Assembly: GCF_030315685.1 (NCBI RefSeq)
Contig: NZ_JASXSI010000023.1
Span: 1-64,000 of the forward strand
Reading direction: 5' to 3'
Length of the DNA: 64,000 nucleotides
DNA from: Gordonia sp. ABSL11-1
GTDB lineage: Bacteria; Actinomycetota; Actinomycetes; Mycobacteriales; Mycobacteriaceae
The translations under genes were made by a program, and so were the position numbers. Each line of letters begins with the position of its first letter. Within the stretch, counting starts at the first letter, position 1. The notes under the pieces are model-generated. The model was not told the origin of the DNA and did no database searches. It saw nothing but the letters and a program-made list of their open reading frames with translations. Shown piece after piece: positions 25,261 to 34,592 of this stretch.

Positions 25261-28200
25261 TCAGTCGGTCGACTTCTTCGCGGCGGTCTTCTTGGCCGTG
25301 GTCTTCTTGGCCGTGGTCTTCTTCGCCGCAGTCTTCTTCGCCGCAGTCTTCTTCGCCGTGGTCTTCTTCGCGGCCGCCTTCTTGGCCGGGGCCTTCTTGG
25401 CCGGGGCCTTCTTCGCGGCGGCCTTCTTCTTGGTCGCCTTCTTCACCGGCCCGCGCGCCCGACGATCGGCGAGGAGTTCCATCGCCCGTTCCGGCGTGAT
25501 CGACGCGACCTCGTCACCCTTGCGGAGGCTGGCGTTGGTCTCACCGTCGGTCACATACGGTCCGAAGCGGCCGTCCTTGATCACCATCGGCTTCTCGCTG
25601 ACCGAATCGTTGCCCAACTCGCGCAGCGGTGGGGCGGCGGCCTGGCGGCCTCGGCGCTTCGGCTCGGAGTAGATCTTCAATGCCTCGTCGAGGGTGATCT
25701 CGAAGAGCTGTTCCTCGCCGGCCAGCGACCGCGAATCGGTACCCTTCTTGAGGTAGGGACCGTATCGGCCGTTCTGTGCGGTGATCTCGTCGCCGGACTC
25801 CGGGTCGACGCCGACGACACGCGGCAACGACAACAGCTTCAGCGCGTCCTCGAGTGTGACGGTCGAGATGTCCATCGTCTTGAACAGTGATCCGGTGCGC
25901 GGCTTCGGTCCGGCTTTCTTGGCAGCCTTCTTCGCCGTCTTCTTGGCGGTCTTGGTCGCCGTTCCACCGCCGGCGGGTGCGTCGTCGAGCGGCACCACAC
26001 CACCGTCACCGCCCTCGCCGCCATCCCGCGGGGTCGGGCCCGCGGGCACCGCCACGGGTGCGCTGCCACCGTCGTCCTCGTCGTCGGCGGGCAGGATCTC
26101 GGTCACGTATGGGCCGAATCGTCCTTCCTTGGCGACGATCTCGTGCCCGGTGACCGGGTCGTTGCCGAGCGAGCGACCTTCCTGCGGGGTGGCGAAGAGC
26201 TTCTCCGCAACCGCAAGGGTGAGCTCGTCGGGGGTGATGTCGGCGGGCAGATTGGCGCGCTGCAGATCCGGTGAGGCGGGTGGAGAGGCTGCAGCACCAT
26301 TCGCCCCGCTCGCTGCGCTCCCGGCGGCGAGATTACGTTCGAGATACGGCCCATAACGACCGACCCGCACGTAGACCGGTCGGCCTGCCTCGTCGTCGAA
26401 GAGACGGATCGAGTTGACCTCGCGGGCATCGATCTCCTCGAGGTTCACGCCGACGAGTTTTTTCAGACCGCCGTGCTTGGCGATATCGGACCCGGCGATC
26501 TCCGCGACCTCCGGCGGCCCGCTCCCGGCGTCGTGCTCAGCGGAGTCTCCGAAGTAGAACTCGGTCAACCATCGGGTGCGGTTGGCGTTGCCGCTGGCGA
26601 TCTGGTCGAGGTCGTCCTCGAGTGACGCCGTGAAGTCGTAGTCGACGAGACTCTGGAAGTACGCCTCGAGCAGCCCGACGACCGCGAAAGCGATCCACGA
26701 CGGGACCAGGGCGTTGCCCTTCTTCACGACGTATCCGCGGTCCTGGATGGTGCCGATGATCGATGCGTACGTCGACGGTCGACCGATGCCGAGCTCTTCG
26801 AGCACCTTGACCAGCGATGCCTCGGTGAACCGCGCGGGCGGGTTCGTCGAGTGGCCGTCGGCGGTCAGGCTCGTCGCGGTCAGCGCCTGCCCCTCGCGCA
26901 ACTGCGGGAGCCGGTGCTCGGCGTCGTCGGCCTGGCCGCCGGCCTGATCGTCGACGGTCTCGACGTAGGCCGACAGGAAACCGGGGAACGTGATGGTGCG
27001 CCCGGATGCGGCGAAGGTGCAGGTCTCGCCGGAGGAGGCCGTGCCGGTGATGCGCAGGCTCAGGGTGGTGCCCTTCGCATCGGCCATCTGCGATGCGACG
27101 GTCCGCTGCCAGATCAGTTCGTAGAGACGGAACTCGTCGGTCTCGAGCTGGTTGGCGACCTGACCGGGCGTCCGGAACGTCTCGCCGGCCGGGCGGATCG
27201 CCTCGTGTGCCTCCTGCGCGTTCTTGACCTTGCGGTTGTACTGACGCGGGGTCGGATGGACGAATGACTCGCCGTACAGCTCGCGCGCCTGCGCACGGGC
27301 CGCGTTGATCGCCGACTCGCTCAGCGTCGTCGAGTCGGTACGCATGTAGGTGATGAAGCCGTTCTCGTAGAGGCGCTGTGCGATGCGCATCGTCCGGTCT
27401 GACGAGAATCGCAGCTTGCGGCCGGCCTCCTGCTGCAGCGTCGAGGTCATGAAGGGTGCATACGGGCGGCGGGTGTAGGGCTTCTCCTCGACCGAGCTGA
27501 CCGTCATGTCGGCGCCGTCGAGCGCCCCTGCCAGGCGAGTGGCGCGTGCCTCGTCGAGGACGACGACGCCGTCGGAGCGCTTCAGACCACCGCGGGCATC
27601 GAAGTCCCGGCCGGTCGCGACGCGTGCCTCGTCGACGTTGACCAGCCGAGCGCCGAAGGTACGCGGCGTCGACTCGGCGTTCTCGCCGACGTCCATCGTG
27701 GCGTCGATGTCCCAGTACTCGGCGGACACGAACGCCATGCGCTCACGTTCGCGCTCGACGATGATGCGGGTCGCCACCGACTGCACTCGGCCTGCCGACA
27801 ACTTCGGCATGACCTTCTTCCACAGCACGGGACTGACCTCGTAGCCGTACAGGCGGTCCAGAATGCGTCGGGTCTCCTGGGCATCGACGAGGTCGATGTC
27901 CAGGTCGCGCGGGCTCTCGGCGGCGGCGCGGATCGCGGGTTCGGTGATCTCGTGGAAGACCATCCGCTTGACCGGGATCTTCGGCTTGAGCGTCTCGAGG
28001 AGGTGCCAGGCGATGGCCTCGCCCTCACGGTCACCGTCCGTCGCGAGGTAGAGCTCGTCGACGTCCTTCATCAGGGACCGCAGCTCCGAGACGGTCGACT
28101 TCTTGTCGGCCGAGACGACGTAGAGCGGCTCGAAGTTGTCGTCGACGTTCACGCCCAGCCGCGCCCAGGACTCGCCTTTGTACTTGGCGGGAACGTCGGC

Positions 28201-28362
28201 CGCGCCCCGCGGGAGGTCCCGGATGTGACCGCGCGAGGACTCCACGACATAGTTCGCCCCCAGATACCCCGCGATCTTGCGGGCCTTGGTCGGCGACTCG
28301 ACGATGACCAATCGTCGGGTCGTGCTCCCCTTCGCGGGAGATGCGGTGCTGGTATCGGCCAC
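25261..28362 (-). CDS. topA: DNA topoisomerase I
   Basis: 1033 residues; relaxes negative supercoils by single-strand passage. TOPRIM is at the start (LVIVESPTKARKI ... DGDREGEAIAWH). The active tyrosine is in NGFITYMRTDSTTLSE at about residue 340. Repeated C-terminal topoisomerase domains carry GRYGPYL or RFGPYV. A tail of about 60 residues is almost pure Lys/Ala/Thr (KKTTAKKTAAKK repeats, positions 25264-25450). Two inserts relative to the mycobacterial enzyme contain DAGSG and NLAAGSAASGAN, the second encoded by a dispersed repeat (26299-26334). It is about 100 residues longer than M. tuberculosis TopA. Its position between the cyclase and cspA matches Rv3646c. Confidence 0.97.
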   Translation of the reverse strand: MADTSTASPAKGSTTRRLVIVESPTKARKIAGYLGANYVVESSRGHIRDLPRGAADVPAKYKGESWARLGVNVDDNFEPLYVVSADKKSTVSELRSLMKDVDELYLATDGDREGEAIAWHLLETLKPKIPVKRMVFHEITEPAIRAAAESPRDLDIDLVDAQETRRILDRLYGYEVSPVLWKKVMPKLSAGRVQSVATRIIVERERERMAFVSAEYWDIDATMDVGENAESTPRTFGARLVNVDEARVATGRDFDARGGLKRSDGVVVLDEARATRLAGALDGADMTVSSVEEKPYTRRPYAPFMTSTLQQEAGRKLRFSSDRTMRIAQRLYENGFITYMRTDSTTLSESAINAARAQARELYGESFVHPTPRQYNRKVKNAQEAHEAIRPAGETFRTPGQVANQLETDEFRLYELIWQRTVASQMADAKGTTLSLRITGTASSGETCTFAASGRTITFPGFLSAYVETVDDQAGGQADDAEHRLPQLREGQALTATSLTADGHSTNPPARFTEASLVKVLEELGIGRPSTYASIIGTIQDRGYVVKKGNALVPSWIAFAVVGLLEAYFQSLVDYDFTASLEDDLDQIASGNANRTRWLTEFYFGDSAEHDAGSGPPEVAEIAGSDIAKHGGLKKLVGVNLEEIDAREVNSIRLFDDEAGRPVYVRVGRYGPYLERNLAAGSAASGANGAAASPPASPDLQRANLPADITPDELTLAVAEKLFATPQEGRSLGNDPVTGHEIVAKEGRFGPYVTEILPADDEDDGGSAPVAVPAGPTPRDGGEGGDGGVVPLDDAPAGGGTATKTAKKTAKKAAKKAGPKPRTGSLFKTMDISTVTLEDALKLLSLPRVVGVDPESGDEITAQNGRYGPYLKKGTDSRSLAGEEQLFEITLDEALKIYSEPKRRGRQAAAPPLRELGNDSVSEKPMVIKDGRFGPYVTDGETNASLRKGDEVASITPERAMELLADRRARGPVKKATKKKAAAKKAPAKKAPAKKAAAKKTTAKKTAAKKTAAKKTTAKKTTAKKTAAKKSTD
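26299..26334. repeat. Dispersed repeat inserted in frame within topA
   Basis: ATTCGCCCCGCTCGCTGCGC, then TCCCGGCGGCGAGATT, aligns with the 36-base MFS repeat at 4561 (ATTCGACCCGCTCACTCCGC, then TCCCGGCGTCGGCCAGATT). It is read on the same strand and in the same frame, giving NLAAGSAASGAN here and NLADAGSGVSGSN there. The mycobacterial enzyme lacks this segment, as I remember its sequence. Confidence 0.75.
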
Positions 28363-28590
28363 CGGGCGTCCTTACTTCGCTTTCGCTGCTCGCTGAGGTT
28401 TGTACCTTATATATAGCGCTGTTTGCACATCCGGATTCCCTTCGTAAAGACCCAGTGTGACAAATTGAGCCGGGCCACGTCGCGCCCGAATGGCAAAGTG
28501 CCAGTTCAGGGCGGTTTTCATCGTCCGTTTGTAGGACCAAAGTCCCAATTTCGGTGCGTGTGCCGCCCCAGCGCCGGGCGACATCGCAGG

Positions 28591-29178
28591 TCAGAAGCCG
28601 AGAACGGCGGGCCAGTGGCTGTCCGCCTCCGGCTCGGGCGGCGGGTCGCCGACATATTCGAGCAGATGGGTGAGGCGGCGTTTGCCCGCGATACGCAGGG
28701 CCGGCGAGGTCCCGCGGGTCCCGACGAGCGTCGGGGCGACGCCCACCCGCATGAGTGCCGTCGCCAGCGGCGCGTGTGTGTCGGGGGCTCGGGCGTCGAG
28801 CCCGAGTAGATATCGCTCCCCGTCTCGTTCGCCGGCAGCGATCGTCCACAACCGCAGCGCGCGGGGCGACGGGACCCATCCAGCCGGCATCGCCTTGACA
28901 GCCCCGGACGTCCATCGGCGGTGGAGTTCGTCGAGTTGATGACTGTGCGCGGTGCGCGCAATGGGGTTGCCCTCGTCGGACGTCACGATCTCGGTGCCGG
29001 CACCGGTCGCGGCCATCTCCTGGGTCAGGGCGTTCGCGCGCCACATCTCACCGACCACGACGGAGACCCGCGTACCGGAATCGGAACGGACGGCTTGGCC
29101 CTGGGCGGCCAGCAGACCCGCGAGATCGTCGTACGCGGGCTGATCGATCTGTGCCGAGAAGAACGACAACTGGCCCAC
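28591..29178 (-). CDS. Conserved hypothetical protein (Rv3647c-like)
   Basis: 195 residues, recognised mainly by position between topA and cspA. MGQLSFFSAQIDQPAYDDLAGLLAAQGQAV, TRVSVVVGEMWRANAL, AVKAMPAGWVPSPRALRLWTIAAG and SPALRIAGKRRLTHLLEYVGDPP are the conserved-looking blocks. It is soluble with no signal peptide. The family is restricted to actinobacteria and its function is not known to me. Confidence 0.75.
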   Translation of the reverse strand: MGQLSFFSAQIDQPAYDDLAGLLAAQGQAVRSDSGTRVSVVVGEMWRANALTQEMAATGAGTEIVTSDEGNPIARTAHSHQLDELHRRWTSGAVKAMPAGWVPSPRALRLWTIAAGERDGERYLLGLDARAPDTHAPLATALMRVGVAPTLVGTRGTSPALRIAGKRRLTHLLEYVGDPPPEPEADSHWPAVLGF

Positions 29179-29256
29179 ACACCGAGGTTACTTTGTCGAC
29201 GGCCTCTCGTCGGGAGGTGCGCGCCTACGTCGGGACGTGGAGACCGCCGGAAATGA

Positions 29257-29292
29257 GTCGCTCCCGGTCACCGTGTGGTGACCGGGAGCGAC
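29257..29292. terminator. Terminator downstream of cspA
   Basis: A perfect 16-base-pair hairpin: arms 29257-29272 and 29277-29292 around the loop GTGT, lying 39 bases after the cspA stop on the minus strand. The following minus-strand bases (TCATTT) are only mildly T-rich. Confidence 0.85.
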
Positions 29293-29331
29293 TGCGCTCA
29301 AGCGTGCTTCGCAGCTTGCAGGAGGTGACTC

Positions 29332-29535
29332 CTAGACGGCGCGGACGCCCGTGGCCTGCGGGCCCTTGGTGCCCTGGCCGACCTCGAACTCGACGCGCTG
29401 GTTCTCCTCGAGGGTGCGGAATCCCGAGCCCTGGATCTCGGAGTAGTGGACGAACACGTCGTCGGACCCCTCATCAGGCGCGATGAAGCCGAAGCCCTTT
29501 TCCGCGTTGAACCACTTCACAGTTCCCTGTGCCAT
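29332..29535 (-). CDS. cspA: Cold-shock protein
   Basis: 67 residues of the CspA family of single-stranded nucleic-acid chaperones. Both RNP motifs are intact: KGFGFIAPD and DVFVHYSEI. The N-terminus [17 protein letters not shown] is typical of the abundant actinobacterial CspA (Rv3648c). AAAGGA lies 8 bases before the ATG. A stem-loop in the leader (29569-29590) and a strong terminator flank it, so it is a single-gene transcription unit. Confidence 0.98.
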   Translation of the reverse strand: MAQGTVKWFNAEKGFGFIAPDEGSDDVFVHYSEIQGSGFRTLEENQRVEFEVGQGTKGPQATGVRAV

Positions 29536-29863
29536 TACTGCAATCCTTTACATACATTCCAACAGACGCGACACGATGAGCCTCGTGTCGTGGTCGGTTC
29601 CGACCGCCATACCTCGATGGACCTTGCGGAGAACCCGCCAAATCAGCCTCAGTACCACGGCCACAACACGATCTCGGGAGACCACCGGATGTCCGGCAGC
29701 TCACGAAAGCTGCGACCGCCACTAGTCAATCATGTTACGGACGCCCGCGATAGTCACCCCAACCAAACTGGGTAAAAACCTGGCGGTCTTCGCCGTCTCG
29801 GACATCCCCAAGTAACATCGGAGTCCACGTTGGCGAACGGCGTCGACGATCGAGTCAGTAAGA
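29536..29863. promoter_or_regulatory. cspA leader with stem-loop, and divergent promoter region
   Basis: 328 bases separate cspA from the divergent helicase gene. On the cspA side, CGACACGA (29569-29576) pairs perfectly with TCGTGTCG (29583-29590) around a six-base loop, 33 bases before the ATG; it may be a leader structure affecting translation. I could not assign convincing promoter hexamers. No gene is supported in this stretch. Confidence 0.5.
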
Positions 29864-32191
29864 ATGCAGAATCCCACATTCGGGTCCGAGCTCCTCGGAC
29901 ACAGCATGGCCGGCACCGACGCCGAGGCGTCCTGCCTCACCCACATGTCGGTAATCGACTCCCGTGCAGCCTCTTTCGCCGAGTGGCCTGATTGGATGAC
30001 ACCCGAATTGGTGACCGCCTTCGTCGATTCCGGAATAGACCGACCGTGGACACACCAGGCCCGGGCGGCCGAGCTCGCCTACGCCAACAAGCATGTCGCG
30101 CTGTGCACCGGAACGGCTTCGGGTAAATCGTTGGCGTATCAGATACCCATTCTGACCACCTTGTTGAAGGATCCGAATTCCACGGCGCTGTATCTCTCAC
30201 CGACCAAGGCTCTCGGCGCAGATCAGATCCGTTCGGTGACTTCGTTACTCGCCGGACGCCGGGGGTTCACCCATTTGCAACCGTGCGCGTATGACGGCGA
30301 CACCGACGTCGAGATCCGGCAGTGGGCCCGCGCGCATTCGCGGTGGATCTTCACCAATCCGGACATGCTGCACATCGGCATCCTGTCCGGGCATGCGCGG
30401 TGGCGGCATTTCTTCCGGCATCTGTCCTACATCGTGGTCGACGAGGCACACCACTATCGAGGCGTATTCGGTTCGCACACAGCGCTCGTTCTACAACGAA
30501 TGTTGAGGATCGCCCGCGCCGCCGGCGGTGATCCGACGGTCATCGGCACCAGTGCGACGATGGCCGAGCCCGCAGAAGCGTTGACCCGCTTGATCGGCGA
30601 GCCGGCCGTCGCCGTCACCGAGGACGCGTCCCCGCGTGGCGAACGCACGGTCGCGCTGTGGGAACCCGATTTCCTGCCCGCGGTCACCGGGGAGAACGGT
30701 GCACCCGTGCGCCGATCCGCCGGGGCCGAATCCGCCCGACTGCTGGCCGATTTCGTGGTCGAGGGCGCGCGCACCCTGTGCTTTCAGCGTAGTCGGCGCG
30801 GTGTCGAACTCACGGCACGGCAGGCCCGACATCTGCTGTCCCAGAGCGCACCCGAGCTGGTGGACCGGGTCGCGGCCTACCGCGCGGGTTATCTCGCCGA
30901 CGACCGACGACGCCTCGAGCGTGCGATCTCCGACGGCGATCTCATCGGGGTCGCGACGACGAACGCGCTCGAACTCGGCGTGGACATCAGCGGACTCGAT
31001 GCGGTCATCGTCGGCGGCTACCCGGGCACCGTCGCGTCGTTCTGGCAGCAGGCCGGACGAGCGGGTCGCCAACGCACATCCGGTGATTCCCTCGTCGTCC
31101 TCGTCGCCCGCGACGACCCGCTCGACACCTACCTCGTGCACCATCCGGAGGCGCTGCTGGGCCGGCCGATCGAGGCGACGGTCACCGATCCGACCAACCC
31201 GTACATCCTCGGACCACATCTGCTGTGTGCAGCCTCGGAGCTCCCGTTGCGCGACAGCGAGATCGAGGCGTGGCAGGCGGCTGAGACCGTCGCACAGCTG
31301 GCCGCCGACGGCCTGCTCAAGCGCCGCAAGGCCGGCTGGTACGTCGCCGCCGGCGTCGAACCTCACGCCGACATCGACATCCGCGGGGGCATCGGCGGGC
31401 AGGTCCTGATCGTCGACACCACCACATCGCAGTTGCTCGGGACCGTCGATTCCGGCCGGGCGATGTCGACGGTGCATCCGGGTGCGCTCCACATCCATCA
31501 GGGCGAGTCCTACGTCGTCGACGAGCTCGATCTCACCGACGGTCTCGCACTGGCACATCCGGAGGAACCCGACTGGACGACGTCGGCCCGCGAGACCACC
31601 GACATCACCATCACCGACGTGGTGGAGCGTCGCGTCTGCGGCGAGCTGACCGTCGCGCTGGTCGACGTCGACGTCACCCATCAGGTCATCGGCTACCTGC
31701 GCACCCTGCTGTCGGGTGAGGTCCTCGACGCCGTCGAGCTCGACATGCCCGCGCAGACGCTGAACACCCGCGCGGTCATGTACACGCTCACCCCCGAGGC
31801 ACTGGAGGAGGTCGGTGTGACCGTCGGCCGGTTCCCGGGTGCGCTGCACGCGGCCGAACACGCCGCCATCGGTCTCCTGCCGCTGGTCGCGTCGTGCGAT
31901 CGCTGGGACATCGGCGGGTTGTCGACGAATCTGCATCCCGACACAGGCCTCCCGACCGTCTTCGTCTACGACGGCTACATGGGCGGGGCGGGTTTCGCCG
32001 ACCGTGGTTTCGCGGCCTTCGACACCTGGATCGCGGCCACCCGGGACGCGGTGTCGAGCTGCCGGTGTGAGACCGGGTGCCCATCATGCGTGCAGTCCCC
32101 CAAGTGTGGCAACGGTAACGATCCGCTCGACAAAGAAGGCGCGATCAAAGTGCTCACGACACTGTGTCGGCGATACTCGTCGTATGACTGA
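29864..32191 (+). CDS. DEAD/DEAH-box helicase of the MrfA/Rv3649 type
   Basis: 775 residues of superfamily 2. Motif Q/I region: WTHQARAAELAY then GTASGKSLAYQIP (Walker A). Motif II is DEAH (VVDEAHHYRG), motif III is GTSATMA, and motif VI is QQAGRAGRQRTSGDS. The C-terminal DUF1998-like domain ends in a cysteine cluster, CRCETGCPSCVQSPKCGNGN, about residues 730-750, probable metal site. Bacillus MrfA, with the same layout, excises mitomycin adducts, so a DNA-repair role is likely. The start is uncertain: ATG 29864 is used, while the ATG giving MSVIDSRAASF (29945) is also possible. The next gene overlaps its end by 8 bases. Confidence 0.9.
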   Translation: MQNPTFGSELLGHSMAGTDAEASCLTHMSVIDSRAASFAEWPDWMTPELVTAFVDSGIDRPWTHQARAAELAYANKHVALCTGTASGKSLAYQIPILTTLLKDPNSTALYLSPTKALGADQIRSVTSLLAGRRGFTHLQPCAYDGDTDVEIRQWARAHSRWIFTNPDMLHIGILSGHARWRHFFRHLSYIVVDEAHHYRGVFGSHTALVLQRMLRIARAAGGDPTVIGTSATMAEPAEALTRLIGEPAVAVTEDASPRGERTVALWEPDFLPAVTGENGAPVRRSAGAESARLLADFVVEGARTLCFQRSRRGVELTARQARHLLSQSAPELVDRVAAYRAGYLADDRRRLERAISDGDLIGVATTNALELGVDISGLDAVIVGGYPGTVASFWQQAGRAGRQRTSGDSLVVLVARDDPLDTYLVHHPEALLGRPIEATVTDPTNPYILGPHLLCAASELPLRDSEIEAWQAAETVAQLAADGLLKRRKAGWYVAAGVEPHADIDIRGGIGGQVLIVDTTTSQLLGTVDSGRAMSTVHPGALHIHQGESYVVDELDLTDGLALAHPEEPDWTTSARETTDITITDVVERRVCGELTVALVDVDVTHQVIGYLRTLLSGEVLDAVELDMPAQTLNTRAVMYTLTPEALEEVGVTVGRFPGALHAAEHAAIGLLPLVASCDRWDIGGLSTNLHPDTGLPTVFVYDGYMGGAGFADRGFAAFDTWIAATRDAVSSCRCETGCPSCVQSPKCGNGNDPLDKEGAIKVLTTLCRRYSSYD

Positions 32192-32735
32192 CGATCGCGC
32201 AGATGGACGCCAGGACTCGACCCATACGATCACCTCGGTACAACCGGTCTGGTTTCTGCTCGCGCGCCCGACGGAGAACTCCGACGAACTGCCCGCGACG
32301 ATCGGCGAACGCGACGTCTTCTTCGGCGACGACGAGGCGATGGATGCGCTCGATCTGCATTTCGCGTGGTGTGCGGCTCAGCACGGTGGATTCGGATCCG
32401 CTGTCGTCCGCTCGGCTCACTGGTATCTGCAGAGTGCGATGGTCGGTCGGCGTGTGACGCCTGGACTGGGCGACGTCTTTCTCGCGTCCACCGTCGACGA
32501 ACCAGGACGGTCCCGGGCGGTCGCCGGCGGATTCCTCACCGAGGGTGAGCTCATCCACTGGACACCATTCGTACGGGCGGTGACCCGCTACATCCCGGGC
32601 ACCCCGCCGTCGCCGGCCTACGGGCTGGCACACCTCGGCGACGACGAGGTCGAGTTCGGCCAGATCTGGTTCTCCCCGTTGCAGTCTCGTCGCGTCTACC
32701 CGAAGCGGATCGTCGTCGGCGACGACGACACGTGA
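32184..32735 (+). CDS. Conserved hypothetical protein
   Basis: 183 residues; ATG 32184 overlaps the helicase stop by 8 bases, so it is probably co-transcribed and coupled. Mixed alpha/beta sequence with notable aromatic clusters (PVWFLLARP, DLHFAWCAAQHGGFGSAVVRSAHWYLQ, EFGQIWFSP). No signal peptide or membrane segment. I do not recognise the family, and the helicase link is positional only. Confidence 0.65.
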   Translation: MTDDRADGRQDSTHTITSVQPVWFLLARPTENSDELPATIGERDVFFGDDEAMDALDLHFAWCAAQHGGFGSAVVRSAHWYLQSAMVGRRVTPGLGDVFLASTVDEPGRSRAVAGGFLTEGELIHWTPFVRAVTRYIPGTPPSPAYGLAHLGDDEVEFGQIWFSPLQSRRVYPKRIVVGDDDT

Positions 32736-32768
32736 CCCGCGGCCGACCCCGGGCAGGTCAGTGGTCGG

Positions 32769-33850
32769 TCAGTGGCCGATCGCCCGGTGGGCCTCGACGA
32801 CGGGAGCGAGTTCGGCCGGGGTGGCACCGAGCATGATCACCGCATCCGCGCCGAGAGCACGCTCGCGCCGAATCCGCTCGGCGCACCGCTGTGGTGTTCC
32901 GGTGGCGGCGGCCTCGAGCCACTCGTCGGGGATGAGATCGGCGATGTGCTCGATCTGTCCAGACGTCGCCCTGTGGTCGATGCCACCCGGGACGAACCGC
33001 ACCACCTCGCCCTCGCGGAACCGCCGGTGCACGGCCGGATCCCAGTCGTCGGTGCGCACCAGCAGATCACAGTATCCCTGCAGGCAGGTGGCGAGCCTGC
33101 CGACCGTCTTCGGCAAGCGCGTCGCCTCGGGGAGATGATCGGAGACCGTCGCGAGGCACGACCACACCCGCACGGAGTCGGGGTCGCGACCGGCCTGCTC
33201 GGCAGCCTCCTTCACCGTCCGAACGCAACGCCGCAACGTCTCCGGCGTGAAATACGTGTGCAGGACGACGTCGCCGAACTCCCGCCCGCCCAACGCCAGG
33301 GTCTGCGGGCCGAAGGCAACGATCGCGAGCCGGATGTCCTCGTCGGAGTCGGGGTCGAGATACAGCAGGTCATCGGAGCCGATCGGACCCTTGTGTCCGA
33401 GGATCAGTTCCCCGTGCCAAGGCGGCGCATGACCTGCGCGAAGTCCTCCATCTGCGCCGTCGTCACCGGCGGCACACCGAACGCCTTGTAGATGGGTGCG
33501 ATCCCGCGGCCGAGGCCCAACGTGAAGCGCCCGCCGGACCGTCGGTGCATCGTCATCGCCCAGGAGGCGGTGATCAGCGGATGACGCGTGTTGTGATTGG
33601 TTGCCGCGGTGGCGATCTGCATACCCTCGCTGACCGCGCAGGCCGCACCGACGAGCGACGACGCCTCCTTGATGTTTCATCGTTCGGAGATGAACGCGGT
33701 TCCGAGGCCGAGGTTCTCACCCTGCCGTGTCTCGTCCATGAGGCTCGCGGGCCCGTCACCACCCGCCCCGGCCAGCAGGTGGTACCCCAACTCGTCGAGT
33801 ACCCGTCGTTCGCTCACCCACACCCGCCCCGCCGAGTAGACAGTTCTTGC
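32769..33850 (-). pseudogene. Broken F420-dependent (LLM-type) oxidoreductase gene
   Basis: Three segments of one luciferase-like protein are spread over two frames. From about 33820: VYSAGRVWVSERRVLDELGYHLLAGAGG ... GTAFISER, then TGA at about 33677 where the family has Trp, then NIKEASSLVGAACAVSEGMQIATAATNHNTRHPLITASWAMTMHRRSGGRFTLGLGRGI ... QVMRRL. The frame then shifts near 33418 (one base missing where the family reads RRLWHGEL) and continues HGELILGHKGPIGSDDLLYLDP ... TGTPQRCAERIRRERALGADAVIMLG to the stop at 32769. Both lesions would abolish the enzyme unless they are sequencing errors. No clear start codon was found upstream either. Confidence 0.8.
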
Positions 33851-33944
33851 AGTGGGTCTACCACGGGAGGGCGGATGCCGGAGGCCGAACCGCGCGGATC
33901 GAGCGCTCGCGCCAGATGTTGCCGTGAGCCGCAGGACCGAGGCG

Positions 33945-34457
33945 TCAGCCGCCGGTCGTCGTCACCGTTCCGGCGAACGTGAACGGCGTCGCCGCCGGAT
34001 CACACCCCTGGAAGCTCGCTGTCGGCAACGGACCGACCACGCCGACCTTGTCGGTCGTGCCCTCGACGTCCTTCCGAACGGTGATCTGCACCGCAGCAAC
34101 ATCTTTCAGACCAGCGGGCACGCCGATGGGTCGCACGTCGCTGATCGGGTAGACCAGCGATGCGGTCTTGCCCTCGACGTAGATGCAGGTCACCGGACCC
34201 TTGACCTGGATCGGAGTCGGATTCATGCCCGTCAGCACGGTCGCCGTATAGGTGCCGTTCGTCATCCCGTCCTTGTCCCGAGCACCCATCGCGTCGATCC
34301 GCAGGAGATGCACGTCGGGTGCGATCTGCAGGTCGCCCTCGATGGACAGTGTCGCGGGCGTCGCGGCCGCGGCCGGCACCGTCGAGATCACCAGTCCGGC
34401 CCCCATCGATATCGCCGCTGTCGCTGCCAGGAACGCGTGTTGTCGTCGGTTGCGCAT
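33945..34457 (-). CDS. Secreted hypothetical protein
   Basis: 170 residues with a clear signal peptide (MRNRRQHAFLAATAAISMGAGLVISTVPAAAA, cleavage near residue 32). The mature chain is beta-rich with two cysteines (PVTCIYVEG and FQGCDPAA). Family unknown. ATG 34457 has AGGAGTGACTC upstream. An ATG three codons earlier is also possible. It lies downstream of the Tad locus on the same strand, 127 bases after the last tad gene. Confidence 0.7.
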   Translation of the reverse strand: MRNRRQHAFLAATAAISMGAGLVISTVPAAAATPATLSIEGDLQIAPDVHLLRIDAMGARDKDGMTNGTYTATVLTGMNPTPIQVKGPVTCIYVEGKTASLVYPISDVRPIGVPAGLKDVAAVQITVRKDVEGTTDKVGVVGPLPTASFQGCDPAATPFTFAGTVTTTGG

Positions 34458-34592
34458 CAGAGTCACTCCTCGTCGAAACCCCGACCCCGGTTCACATCTG
34501 CATCTTCACCGTATACCCTTGGGTTCCAGAGCGACAGGATGCGCGAGAGCCGAGAGCATCGCACACCCCGTGACGGAAAACGCTCTGATTCT

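Noticed and set aside
28372-28584. 70-residue minus-strand open frame between topA and the Rv3647c-like gene
   Set aside because: No family signal and no ribosome site. It overlaps the probable topA promoter (TATATA near 28410), so it is more likely leader or promoter DNA.
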